DNA of 54,064 nt from Nitrospirota bacterium (GCA_023476565.1 JAMCVZ010000073.1:1-54064), one strand, 5' to 3'; shown: positions 1-7,816, counted from the stretch's first letter. Notes: a model not told the origin generated them from the letters alone. Numbers and translations are program-made.

Positions 1-46
1 TATAGACGTGTGGAAGAAAAAGATAGATGAAAAAATTATGAGATAG

Positions 47-133
47 ATGGGGACCTTTGATTTCACCTACGATACCTTAGGCAGAAGGACAAAGCTTTCA
101 ATGCCCAACGGCGCCTCTACTACCTACGGATAA
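47..133 (+). pseudogene. RHS/YD-repeat fragment (upstream piece)
   Basis: The frame reads FTYDTLGRRTKLSMPNGAST, a canonical YD repeat of RHS/wall-associated proteins, and then meets a TAA just before the terminal repeat of the RAYT element. It is a broken internal piece of an RHS gene. The C-terminal end of an RHS core reappears on the other side of the element, so the two pieces probably belonged to one gene, with repeats lost between them. The gene may continue upstream of the window in another frame. Confidence 0.7.
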
Positions 134-134
134 A

Positions 135-872
135 TAGGGACAGCGACCATTTTATTGACATAAGTAGAATAGATGCTTTACTATTAGCACATGCCGAGAA
201 TAGCCAGAGCCGTTGCAGTCGGATTTCCACATCATATCACTCAGCGGGGTAACTATCGTCAGAGAGTCTTTGAAAAAGATGACGATTACCTCCAGTATTT
301 GGAATGGCTGCAGATGTACAGCAAAAAATATGCTTTGAAGATATGGGGCTACTGCCTCATGAGCAATCATGTGCATTTCATAGCTGTGCCTATGGAAGGC
401 GATTCCCTTGCAAAGACCTTTAACACCCTTCATATGAGATATTCGCAGCACATCAACTCGAGACAAGAAAACAGAGGACACCTATGGCAAGGACGCTTCT
501 TTTCATGTGCGCTTGATGAAAGACATCTCTATGCTGCTATGCGATATGTAGAAAATAATTCCGTAAAGGCTCGTCTTGTTAAGAAGGCTGAAAATTACCG
601 TTGGTCAAGCGCCCGCGCTCACGCAACGGGAACGATTGATGCGGTCTTAGCAAATGACTGTTATATGGTTGAAAGAATAGAAGATTGGTCGGCATATCTC
701 AGGGAGAAAGAGGATACAATATTAGTCGAGGATATTCGGCAAAGCACAAAAACAGGTCGCCCATGCGGAGACAACAGGTTTGTAATGAAGATGGAGAAGT
801 TGCTCGAAAGGAAACTGATTGCCTTGCCGAAAGGAAGACCTCGCAAAACAAATTAAACGGGCGCTGTCCCTA
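135..872 (+). mobile_element. RAYT element 1 with inverted ends
   Basis: The element is bounded by TAGGGACAGCG at 135-145 and its exact reverse complement CGCTGTCCCTA at 862-872, and encloses one transposase gene. It lies between two pieces of RHS coding sequence. The ends share the GGGACAG core with the palindromes at 37.65, 51.79 and 53.93 kb. No target-site duplication is evident. Confidence 0.7.
191..856 (+). CDS. REP-associated tyrosine transposase (Y1_Tnp/RAYT)
   Basis: This 221-residue protein belongs to the IS200-like single-strand HUH transposases domesticated as RAYTs. The start MPRIARAVAVGFPHHITQRG is typical. The metal-binding HUH motif is HVHF (about residues 60-63), and the segment around LYAAMRYVENNSVKA holds the expected catalytic tyrosine. 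The C-terminus has the GRP(C/R)-type motifs seen in RAYTs. The gene appears intact, with no frameshift. Family knowledge says these enzymes move REP/BIME palindromes by single-strand cleavage at a hairpin. The inverted ends around the gene and matching solitary palindromes elsewhere in the window fit that role. Confidence 0.9.
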   Translation: MPRIARAVAVGFPHHITQRGNYRQRVFEKDDDYLQYLEWLQMYSKKYALKIWGYCLMSNHVHFIAVPMEGDSLAKTFNTLHMRYSQHINSRQENRGHLWQGRFFSCALDERHLYAAMRYVENNSVKARLVKKAENYRWSSARAHATGTIDAVLANDCYMVERIEDWSAYLREKEDTILVEDIRQSTKTGRPCGDNRFVMKMEKLLERKLIALPKGRPRKTN

Positions 873-875
873 ATT

Positions 876-1223
876 AGAATAAGCGAAGATCCGATTGGGT
901 TTGAGGGAGGGACGGTTAATCTTTATGAGTACGTAGGGAATAATCCGGTGAACCGTAGAGACCCACTGGGGTTGTTCGATGTTAATCCATCAATGTCAAA
1001 CACATGGGCAAATTATGGTACATATGGTGCTAACTGGTCTGAGTTCCAAAGAGAAAAAGATCCTCAACCAGTTATAGATAATATTTTAAATAATCCGGTG
1101 ACAGAAGTATTAGATGCTATACCTCCTGGAGAAAGCACAGGAAATCCAACAGCAGACCGATTGCTTAATGGTTTTCAGCTTATAAAAGAGGGATGGAACC
1201 AAATTAAAAAAAGATGTCAGTAA
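876..1223 (+). pseudogene. RHS core C-terminus with variable tip
   Basis: The frame resumes directly after the RAYT element with ISEDPIGF, then LYEYVGNNPVNRRDPLGL. This is the hallmark end of an RHS core, after which polymorphic toxin tips begin. About 80 residues follow the DPLGL motif, a variable tip I cannot assign. It ends with a TAA that lies 10 bases inside the next gene. The RHS body is broken by the element, so this piece is probably only a remnant or a displaced orphan tip. An apparent start upstream at 819 lies inside the transposase gene and is unlikely to be used. Confidence 0.6.
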
Positions 1224-1918
1224 GCAAAGTATCTATAGATTCACGGATACCACTTGTCCCTTGGACGGTTAGGGATTTAGCCATAGTTGCAGGTGGCACT
1301 TTTTTAAGCGGGTTATTATTCTATGCTTTATTACTTGTTCTGTTCGGTAACACCAGAGCGACATTCAGACTGGCGCGATATGTTGCTCCTTTGATAATGA
1401 TTTTTTTCCCGCCTTTCTGGATTAAGAGAAAATACGGGCTTTCTAAAGAGACATTGGGACTGAGGAAAGGCAATCCAATATACGTATTGATCGGGGTAAC
1501 GATAGCGGTAATTTATTCCGTAGTAATACAATTAACACCTCTCAAATACGGGACTGCCTCAGTTGATTTGAAGTCATATTCTCTTGTTTACTTAATTTGG
1601 GCACCTTTTTCCATCAGTGGATTTCCATCTATAGTTTTAGCTCCTATTAGCGAAGAGATACTTGATAGAGGCTTCATATACAGTTATCTCCGCAAAAAGT
1701 TGGGTGTGGGCATTGCATTGATGCTACAGGCTTTGTTGTTTAGCTTATTGCATTTCAACTATGCTTATAGCAACGCATTGAGCCTATTGCTTCATCGATT
1801 TGTGGTTGGCGTAATACTAGGACTGCTATACGAAAAATCGGGAAATCTTTATCCATCAATCATATGCCATAGCACGATCAACTATCTTGCCGTTATTATC
1901 TTTGCGTTGAATAAATGA
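1214..1918 (+). CDS. CPBP family intramembrane metalloprotease
   Basis: This 234-residue, multi-pass membrane protein has the CPBP (Abi/CAAX-protease-like) signature. The glutamate-rich motif SEEILDRGFIYSYL gives EExxxR, followed by LLFSLLHF (His in the next helix) and a C-terminal helix with ICHSTINYL. These Glu and His residues are the predicted zinc ligands of this family. Members process prenylated proteins in eukaryotes; in bacteria many act as bacteriocin immunity or peptide-maturation factors. The start codon overlaps the end of the RHS tip by 10 bases, which suggests translational coupling and a possible immunity role for that tip. The overlap is seen; the role is inference. Confidence 0.85.
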   Translation: MSVSKVSIDSRIPLVPWTVRDLAIVAGGTFLSGLLFYALLLVLFGNTRATFRLARYVAPLIMIFFPPFWIKRKYGLSKETLGLRKGNPIYVLIGVTIAVIYSVVIQLTPLKYGTASVDLKSYSLVYLIWAPFSISGFPSIVLAPISEEILDRGFIYSYLRKKLGVGIALMLQALLFSLLHFNYAYSNALSLLLHRFVVGVILGLLYEKSGNLYPSIICHSTINYLAVIIFALNK

Positions 1919-1989
1919 ATGGTGCCTGGCATATATGCATATAAATCAAGGACAGGGCGCAATGAAGAAAATACTGAAAAAGCTAAATG

Positions 1990-2010
1990 CATGAATGCAA
2001 GCCTGACCCC
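1990..2010. repeat. Inverted repeat, left copy (GCCTGACCCC end)
   Basis: The sequence reads CATGAATGC, two extra A residues, then GCCTGACCCC. It is the near-exact reverse complement of 2526-2542. GGGGTCAGGC-type ends are frequent at RAYT/REP elements. This copy and its partner enclose the small membrane gene and an RHS fragment. Confidence 0.55.
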
Positions 2011-2087
2011 ATTCCTTTTGCATATACTTATTCAGTTTGGCAACCAAGTAAGCCAAATCAATGCAAATAACTCTCAGAGGTAAAAAA

Positions 2088-2357
2088 ATGCAATTCTTGA
2101 AAACCGAGAATTTAATCGCTGACCTGTTATTCGGAATCGTCTTTTCTTTAATTGGCGGCTTTTTTATTTTGCGGAGGAAAGCACTAATTTCTGCCTTGCT
2201 TTTCTCTAGCAAGGTATTTTGGGAGAAGATGAATTTTCACCCCGACGAAGGAAGAAGTGCGCTTTTGGCTAATATTATGATTCCGATTATTGGTGTGTGT
2301 TTCCTGCTAATCGGACTTTTACTGCTTTATAGAGTTGTAGTTTATTTTCTTAAGTGA
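2088..2357 (+). CDS. Small two-TM membrane protein
   Basis: This 89-residue protein of unknown function starts at an ATG placed 7 bases after AGAGG (2076-2080); an earlier in-frame ATG lacks such a site. It has two hydrophobic helices (about residues 8-29 and 60-85) separated by a charged segment around FHPDEGRS. I do not recognise the family. It sits between two halves of a 17-20-bp inverted repeat and next to RHS debris, so it is probably cargo of the accessory region. Confidence 0.5.
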   Translation: MQFLKTENLIADLLFGIVFSLIGGFFILRRKALISALLFSSKVFWEKMNFHPDEGRSALLANIMIPIIGVCFLLIGLLLLYRVVVYFLK

Positions 2358-2397
2358 CTATTTCCCAGAAGACTAACGGTTCTCTTTATTTGACACA

Positions 2398-2571
2398 AGC
2401 TACACATATGACGCAAAAGGCAATCTCACAGCAAAGACCGATGCAAATGGGAATACTATTTCCTATGCGTATGATGCATTGAACAGATTGACGCAGAAGA
2501 CCTATCCCGATGGGGGGCAGAAGGAGGGGTCAGGCATTCATGTATTTGCAAAGCGTATTCCAATGATTTGA
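2398..2571 (+). pseudogene. RHS/YD-repeat fragment (downstream piece)
   Basis: The open frame reads [20 protein letters not shown] and then [19 protein letters not shown], two successive YD repeats. It then runs through the GGGGTCAGGC repeat at 2526 and stops at TGA 2569-2571. It is an internal piece of an RHS gene with no start of its own. With the pieces at 47 and 876 this makes three RHS relics within 2.5 kb. Confidence 0.7.
2526..2542. repeat. Inverted repeat, right copy (GGGGTCAGGC end)
   Basis: GGGGTCAGGCATTCATG is the reverse complement of the 1990-2010 copy apart from two inserted bases in the latter. It interrupts a YD-repeat reading frame, so it probably marks an insertion or deletion boundary. 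Confidence 0.55.
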
Positions 2572-2622
2572 AGATCGCAAGTTCAGCATGAATGATTCAT
2601 TTTCCGGCGCCTTCGATTATAC

Positions 2623-3435
2623 TCAATCGGCATACGTGCGGATGAACCAGGTTTTGACCAGTTGAGTCAGGATGATATAGCACAGCAGCATTCCTGTCAA
2701 TAACAGCCAATACAGGGGAGGCAGGGGTACAAAGCCCAGCGCACCGGCTAAGGACGATGTTGGCAGCCATGCCCCGATTGCAGCGATGATCAGCGATGTC
2801 AGAATCAGGGGCAGACTGGCTGAGCTCTGGATGAACGGAATTTTGTTGGTGCGGATTACGTGGATGATCAGCGTCTGGGTGAGCAATGACTCCACAAACC
2901 ATCCGGTGTGGAACAGGGCAGGGTTGCTCCAGGTGTTGAACACATACAGCATGATAAAGAAAGTCAGGTAATCGAAGATCGAGCTGATCGGCCCGATAAA
3001 AAAGATGAAGCGTCGGATTTCTCCGAAGTTCACGCCGGCCTGCAATGCCGGCGGCCAATGAGCCAAAGTAGGTTGAACTGCCGGTCAGGATTGCAACAGC
3101 TATGGCTGAGCCGACTTCCACGTTAGATCCCAGGAAACAGATGGTGGGCATCTCCAGCGGGTTTTGGGCAGGGTCGATGACTTTATCGGCAGCATCAGGG
3201 CTGAGGTGCGTTTTTCTCTGGCGACCTCGTTCGGTCCATACAGTTTCAGCCGGACTGCGGCCTCTGCATCGCTCAAGCCGTTCATCCCTGTACGCAGGTT
3301 TTTCAGAACGGTTGCAATATCGGCCTGAGCACTTTCTGCAATTTTGTTCGGGATATGTATCGTGGCGCTCTGTGCACTATCTGCCGGTGTGTGTGAGGGT
3401 CTATGAAATATAGATAAAAGATTTATCAACCGCAT
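2623..3435 (-). pseudogene. Remnant of Mg2+-type P-type ATPase (MgtA/MgtB-like)
   Basis: Three separate frames line up in the order of a magnesium-transporting P-type ATPase. The N-terminal cation-ATPase domain comes first (MRLINLLSIF... to LYGPNEVAREKRT), then a short actuator-domain piece (PTICFLGSNVEVGSA... TYFGSLA), then the C-terminal transmembrane part (FGEIRRFIFFIGPISSIFDY to the stop). The phosphorylation domain with DKTGT, the nucleotide-binding domain and most membrane helices are missing. The normal protein is about 850-900 residues; roughly 270 codons survive, in different frames. It is therefore a deletion-and-frameshift relic. It begins 2 bases downstream of the stop of the radical SAM gene, so it was once probably in the same transcript. 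Confidence 0.8.
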
Positions 3436-3437
3436 CT

Positions 3438-5972
3438 TTATGTAACGCTTTTTCTCTCGATAATCCGGAAGTGCTTTTCGAATATCTTCCGGAAATGGAA
3501 GCCGTAAATCGAAAAAGTTATGGCCAGCGGGAAAAGCCGGGGCCGCCTGAAGAGGGACCAGAAGAAGAGCCTCCAGTAGTAGAAGCGCTCTTTCCCGATT
3601 ATCCCCAGTATGAACACAGACATGAAGCCCGCCTTCAGATAGCTGCACCGCACATGAAATATTTTTTTCTGCATCGGCCTGTAATCTCTCAGGAACTGCT
3701 TGACCCGTGCGTAGTAATGCTTTGGAGAATAGATGGTGTCGATGATCTCCTTATAACCGCTGATGAGCATTTCGTAGTTCATCCTCGGAATGAAGTTCAT
3801 GGAAAGGTCAGTGTTGTCCCCGGTCACGGCCTTCACCAGCCTGTTCTCCCTGACCAGCCGCTCGTAGAGCTTCGTCCCGCGCGGCGCGTTCAGGAGCCCC
3901 ACCATTGCCGTCACAATCCCGCTCTCCTGGATGAATTTTATCATCTTCTCAAAGATCGATGCGGGGTCTTTATCAAAGCCGACTATGAAACCGGCCTGCA
4001 CCTCCAGCCCGAAACTCTGCATCCTCCTGACACTGGCTATCAGGTCCCGGTTTTTGTTCGGTATTTTCGTGCATTCGACCAGGCTTTCCTCGTGCGGCGA
4101 CTCGATGCCGACAAAGATAGTGCTGAACTCGGCCCGCACCATCATTTTCATGAGGTCCTCGTCGTCCGCAAGGTTGATGGACGCCTCGGTATAGAGGGAG
4201 AACGGGTACCTCTTCCTTTCCATCCACCGGATAATCGACGGCAGTATCTCCTCCTTCAGCTTCTTCTTGTTCCCGATGAAGTTGTCATCCACGAAGAAAA
4301 CCCCGCCCTTCCAGCCGAGGCTGTAGAGCTTCTCCAGTTCCGCGATCACCTGCCCGCTTTTCTTTGTCCTGGGGACCCGGCCATAGAGCGTAGTGATATT
4401 GCAGAATTCGCAGTCAAAGGGACACCCCCTCGAATACTGGATGTTCATGGAGGCATAGTGCTTAGGGGCTATAAGCTCCCAGAGGGGTATGGGTGAGTGC
4501 TTTTCGAATATCTTCCGGAAATGGAAGCCGTAAATCGAAAAAGTTATGGCCAGCGGGAAAAGCCGGGGCCGCCTGAAGAGGGACCAGAAGAAGAGCCTCC
4601 AGTAGTAGAAGCGCTCTTTCCCGATTATCCCCAGTATGAACACAGACATGAAGCCCGCCTTCAGATAGCTGCACCGCACATGAAATATTTTTTTCTGCAT
4701 CGGCCTGTAATCTCTCAGGAACTGCTTGACCCGTGCGTAGTAATGCTTTGGAGAATAGATGGTGTCGATGATCTCCTTATAACCGCTGATGAGCATTTCG
4801 TAGTTCATCCTCGGAATGAAGTTCATGGAAAGGTCAGTGTTGTCCCCGGTCACGGCCTTCACCAGCCTGTTCTCCCTGACCAGCCGCTCGTAGAGCTTCG
4901 TCCCGCGCGGCGCGTTCAGGAGCCCCACCATTGCCGTCACAATCCCGCTCTCCTGGATGAATTTTATCATCTTCTCAAAGATCGATGCGGGGTCTTTATC
5001 AAAGCCGACTATGAAACCGGCCTGCACCTCCAGCCCGAAACTCTGCATCCTCCTGACACTGGCTATCAGGTCCCGGTTTTTGTTCGGTATTTTCGTGCAT
5101 TCGACCAGGCTTTCCTCGTGCGGCGACTCGATGCCGACAAAGATAGTGCTGAACTCGGCCCGCACCATCATTTTCATGAGGTCCTCGTCGTCCGCAAGGT
5201 TGATGGACGCCTCGGTATAGAGGGAGAACGGGTACCTCTTCCTTTCCATCCACCGGATAATCGACGGCAGTATCTCCTCCTTCAGCTTCTTCTTGTTCCC
5301 GATGAAGTTGTCATCCACGAAGAAAACCCCGCCCTTCCAGCCGAGGCTGTAGAGCTTCTCCAGTTCCGCGATCACCTGCCCGCTTTTCTTTGTCCTGGGG
5401 ACCCGGCCATAGAGCGTAGTGATATTGCAGAATTCGCAGTCAAAGGGACACCCCCTCGAATACTGGATGTTCATGGAGGCATAGTGCTTAGGGGCTATAA
5501 GCTCCCAGAGGGGTATGGGTGTGGTCGTCACGTCGGCCCATTCATCAGATGTATAGAGCCGCCGGGGCCGCCCCTCCTTCAAATCGTCGAGGAAGGGCAG
5601 GAGCGTTATCTCCGCCTCGTTGAGTACCAGGTGGTCTACATCGCCGAACTCTTCATAATCATTGGTAAAAAGCGGACCTCCCGCCACGACTTTAACCCCG
5701 ACAGCCCGGCATCTTTCGAGCACGGTCTTCACCGATTCCTTCTGAACCGACATGGCGCTCAGGAAGACGTAGTCCGCCCAGAGGAGGTCTTTGTCCTTCA
5801 GCTTTCGGACATTCATGTCCACAAGCCTTTTCTCCCATTCGGGAGGAAGCATCGCGGCGACCGTCAGCAGCCCCAGGGGTGGATTGACCGCTTTTTTCGA
5901 AATGAACTTCAGGGCGTACGAAAAACTCCAGAACGTATTGGGATATTCCGGATATACCAGAAGGACCTTCAT
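3438..5972 (-). CDS. B12-binding radical SAM protein (DUF4070 type) with internal tandem duplication
   Basis: The start MKVLLVYPEYPNTFWSFSYA leads an N-terminal cobalamin-binding-like domain (about residues 1-140), followed by a radical SAM domain with RGCPFDCEFC (CxxxCxxC, binding the 4Fe-4S cluster) and a DUF4070-type C-terminus. The open frame gives 844 residues because a 1,026-bp segment is present twice, head to tail and in frame. The fusion therefore has two radical SAM domains and two cluster motifs but only one B12 domain. Without the extra copy it would be a normal 502-residue protein. Relatives include HpnP-like hopanoid methylases and many uncharacterised methyltransferases, and I cannot name the substrate. 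The duplication may be real or an assembly artefact. Confidence 0.85.
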   Translation of the reverse strand: MKVLLVYPEYPNTFWSFSYALKFISKKAVNPPLGLLTVAAMLPPEWEKRLVDMNVRKLKDKDLLWADYVFLSAMSVQKESVKTVLERCRAVGVKVVAGGPLFTNDYEEFGDVDHLVLNEAEITLLPFLDDLKEGRPRRLYTSDEWADVTTTPIPLWELIAPKHYASMNIQYSRGCPFDCEFCNITTLYGRVPRTKKSGQVIAELEKLYSLGWKGGVFFVDDNFIGNKKKLKEEILPSIIRWMERKRYPFSLYTEASINLADDEDLMKMMVRAEFSTIFVGIESPHEESLVECTKIPNKNRDLIASVRRMQSFGLEVQAGFIVGFDKDPASIFEKMIKFIQESGIVTAMVGLLNAPRGTKLYERLVRENRLVKAVTGDNTDLSMNFIPRMNYEMLISGYKEIIDTIYSPKHYYARVKQFLRDYRPMQKKIFHVRCSYLKAGFMSVFILGIIGKERFYYWRLFFWSLFRRPRLFPLAITFSIYGFHFRKIFEKHSPIPLWELIAPKHYASMNIQYSRGCPFDCEFCNITTLYGRVPRTKKSGQVIAELEKLYSLGWKGGVFFVDDNFIGNKKKLKEEILPSIIRWMERKRYPFSLYTEASINLADDEDLMKMMVRAEFSTIFVGIESPHEESLVECTKIPNKNRDLIASVRRMQSFGLEVQAGFIVGFDKDPASIFEKMIKFIQESGIVTAMVGLLNAPRGTKLYERLVRENRLVKAVTGDNTDLSMNFIPRMNYEMLISGYKEIIDTIYSPKHYYARVKQFLRDYRPMQKKIFHVRCSYLKAGFMSVFILGIIGKERFYYWRLFFWSLFRRPRLFPLAITFSIYGFHFRKIFEKHFRIIERKSVT
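3470..4495. repeat. 1,026-bp direct repeat, copy A
   Basis: This copy is identical, as far as I can read, to 4496-5521, which follows it immediately. The translated copies are identical residue for residue. The length is a multiple of three, so the radical SAM frame stays open across the junction. Confidence 0.95.
4496..5521. repeat. 1,026-bp direct repeat, copy B
   Basis: This is the second copy of the tandem duplication. Its right edge is where the sequence returns to the unique N-terminal part of the radical SAM gene (GGGTG followed by T instead of A). Confidence 0.95.
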
Positions 5973-6412
5973 AAAAAACTCCTTTTTGCCCTGTTCATTG
6001 TGCTTTATTAATTATTAATTATTCCTTGCGATCTGCATCATTATATCAGATTACAAAGATGCAGGTTACCAGGAAAAACAATAGACAACATTTTATCACA
6101 AAATAAAAGCCTCACACCTCTCCCTTGCCCCCGGTGCAGACCGCATCGTTTCCGTGCTCCTTTTTGATACATAGTCCTCTGCGTTTGGTAGCCATGTCCG
6201 AAGCAAGGACACGCGAGATGTTCTTATACATCTTGAACACGCCGGCAATAGCGTTCATCGTCCCCAGTGCACGGTTTTGTTTGATTCATTCCACTAATGC
6301 AAAACTTTGTTGCAACCTACTTGAAAATCACCCGCTAAAAATAGGGCTTGATTATTGGGTCAATTGTCCGTTAAACTGGAGACAGATGACCATCTAAAAG
6401 GGGGGTGATACC
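5973..6412. other. Intergenic region with possible TA operator
   Basis: No convincing gene lies here. The part near 6000-6110 is AT-rich and must hold the radical SAM promoter on the minus strand. GTTGCAAC at 6309-6316 is a perfect 8-bp palindrome about 100 bases before the antitoxin start. TTGATT at about 6350 with TAAACT 18 bases later is a weak promoter candidate for the toxin-antitoxin operon. Confidence 0.3.
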
Positions 6413-6844
6413 ATGAGTGCTGCAACAGTAAACGCGGAGATTATAAACATGCTTGGAGTAAAAGGTGAGCCTTCGGTGAACTTTGACTCCATCATAAGAA
6501 AGGGGCTTTCAATGACGGCATTAGAACGCTTCAAAAGGACGTTTCAGATGGATGAGGAAACGTTGGCGCGCTCCATAGGGGTGAGCAGGAAGACACTCCA
6601 GAGGAAAAGGAGTGGTCACCAGAAGCTCAACGTGGAAGAGAGCAACAGGCTATTCAGGATATTGAGAATCTTAGCTATGGCAACAGAGACCTTTGGAGGC
6701 GATAAAAAAGTTGCCACGGAGTGGATGCAGGAGCCGCAATACGGGCTTGGCGGTATGACTCCTCTTGAAATGCTTGAGACGGATGCGGGTACGGAAAAAG
6801 TAGAAAGCCTGCTCATGCACTTGCAATATGGAGGTGTCGCGTAA
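6413..6844 (+). CDS. Xre/MbcA/ParS-type antitoxin (DUF2384)
   Basis: This 143-residue protein has a helix-turn-helix-like N-terminal half (LARSIGVSRKTLQRKR, about residues 52-67) and the C-terminal DUF2384 toxin-binding module. The module shows the family pattern W(M)QEPQYGLGGMTPLEML and ends in TEKVESLLMHLQYGGVA. A strong ribosome site (AAGGGGGGTGAT) precedes the ATG. The downstream RES-domain gene begins directly after its stop codon, the standard order of the RES-Xre type II toxin-antitoxin systems. In this family the antitoxin blocks the RES active site and represses its own promoter. Confidence 0.92.
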   Translation: MSAATVNAEIINMLGVKGEPSVNFDSIIRKGLSMTALERFKRTFQMDEETLARSIGVSRKTLQRKRSGHQKLNVEESNRLFRILRILAMATETFGGDKKVATEWMQEPQYGLGGMTPLEMLETDAGTEKVESLLMHLQYGGVA

Positions 6845-7303
6845 ATGGTTACCGCCTATCGGATGTGCCAAAAGATGCGGGCACCCGAGGCGTTTTCAGG
6901 GGAAGGATCGAAGAAAAAGGGCATGAGATGGAACCATAAGGATATACCGGTTGTGTATGTGGCAGAGCATCTGTCGTTGTCCGCCCTGGAGATCATCGTG
7001 AATTTTCCCAGAAAGGCACTCGGCGTGCCCTTTGTTTTTTTCAAGGTGGAGATACCCGACAGCGTAAAAATAGCAACCGTCGGGCATCTTCCGGTGGATT
7101 GGAAAGTTTTCCCTTATCAGACCTCTACGCAGGATATCGGCTCTCAGTGGGCTCTCGAAGGAAAGACCGCTGTACTTGAAGTGCCCTCAGCAGTAATCCC
7201 TCAGGAGAGGAATTATATCATCAATCCTCTGCATCCGGACTTCAAGAAGATCGTCATAAACCAAGCAATAGACTTCCAATTCGACGACAGGCTTTACCAG
7301 TAG
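6845..7303 (+). CDS. RES-domain toxin
   Basis: This 152-residue RES domain protein is the toxin of the pair. Seen motifs are TAYRMC near the start (arginine of the RES core), GMRWNHKDIPVVYVAEHLSL (the R..N....YtAE segment) and ALEIIVNF, followed by the conserved basic and Ser/Asn positions. RES toxins are ADP-ribosyltransferase-like enzymes that deplete NAD+ or modify PRPP synthetase; which one applies here cannot be read from sequence. The ATG follows the antitoxin stop with no gap, so translation is coupled. The length is normal and no residues are obviously lost. Confidence 0.92.
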   Translation: MVTAYRMCQKMRAPEAFSGEGSKKKGMRWNHKDIPVVYVAEHLSLSALEIIVNFPRKALGVPFVFFKVEIPDSVKIATVGHLPVDWKVFPYQTSTQDIGSQWALEGKTAVLEVPSAVIPQERNYIINPLHPDFKKIVINQAIDFQFDDRLYQ

Positions 7304-7341
7304 CGCATACCGAAATATCTTTTCCCGTTTATACCAGCAGC

Positions 7342-7396
7342 TTTTGTCGTTATCCATTTGGCATCATGCTTTTTGGATAACGCCTATCTGACAAAA
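7342..7396. terminator. Nested inverted repeat after the TA pair
   Basis: GTTATCCA (7349-7356) pairs with TGGATAAC (7374-7381). An outer arm TTTTGTC (7342-7348) pairs with GACAAAA (7390-7396), with an 8-base bulge on one side. It lies 38 bases after the toxin gene and could act as a terminator. It lacks a clean T-tract directly after the stem, so a mobile palindrome is an alternative. Confidence 0.4.
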
Positions 7397-7491
7397 ACGG
7401 GGGAAGATGTCAACCACCTAAAAGCCGTGGCAAACAAAATTTTCTCCGAAAATGAATGTTTTGTAAGTCTTTGGATCTTGTGAGGGAGTTT

Positions 7492-7568
7492 TGGTGCCCC
7501 CTGCTGGAGTCGAACCAGCGGCACCAGGTTTAGGAAACCTGTGCTCTATCCTACTGAGCTAAGGGGGC
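7492..7568 (-). tRNA. tRNA-Arg (anticodon CCT)
   Basis: Read on the minus strand, the acceptor GCCCCCT pairs with AGGGGGC, the D-arm begins TAGCTCAGT, and the anticodon stem CAGGT/ACCTG encloses a loop with CCT. The T-arm GCTGG-TTCGACT-CCAGC is followed by discriminator A and an encoded CCA. All four stems are intact. Confidence 0.96.
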
Positions 7569-7742
7569 TCCGGGATTGAAGAAATATTCTAACATAAAAT
7601 GAGAGAAAAGCGAAGGGGCTATTGCGATCTTGAGAGGAGCTCAAATGCCTTGCTTACAGCATCTTCGGCGTCTGCCTATATTTTAGATAATACCCTCTCG
7701 CTTATTCAAAACAGGCAGAGAATCCTTTGCAGGAATAAAAAA

Positions 7743-7816
7743 TCGGGGCGAGAGGATTTGAACCTCCGACTCCACGGTCCCGAACCGTGTGCGCTACCAG
7801 GCTGCGCTACGCCCCG
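7743..7816 (-). tRNA. tRNA-Pro (anticodon CGG)
   Basis: Read on the minus strand, the acceptor CGGGGCG pairs with CGCCCCG, and the anticodon stem CACGG/CCGTG encloses a loop with CGG. The T-arm GGAGG-TTCAAAT-CCTCT is present. CCA is not encoded (the sequence after discriminator A is TT), unlike the neighbouring tRNA-Arg, so CCA must be added by enzyme. Confidence 0.95.

Noticed and set aside
3471-6011. Long plus-strand frames (341 and 504 residues) across the radical SAM gene
   Set aside because: They are antisense shadows of the duplicated minus-strand gene. Their products have no family features and also duplicate exactly, as expected from the repeat.
6112-6258. 48-residue frame on the minus strand in the gap before the toxin-antitoxin pair
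   Set aside because: It has an ATG after a weak GGGGA, but no recognisable family, no hydrophobic or charged pattern of note, and AT-rich, non-coding-like surroundings.
7321-7408. Integron attC site
   Set aside because: The nested arms do not show the GTTRRRY/RYYYAAC core boxes, and no integrase or cassette array is present.
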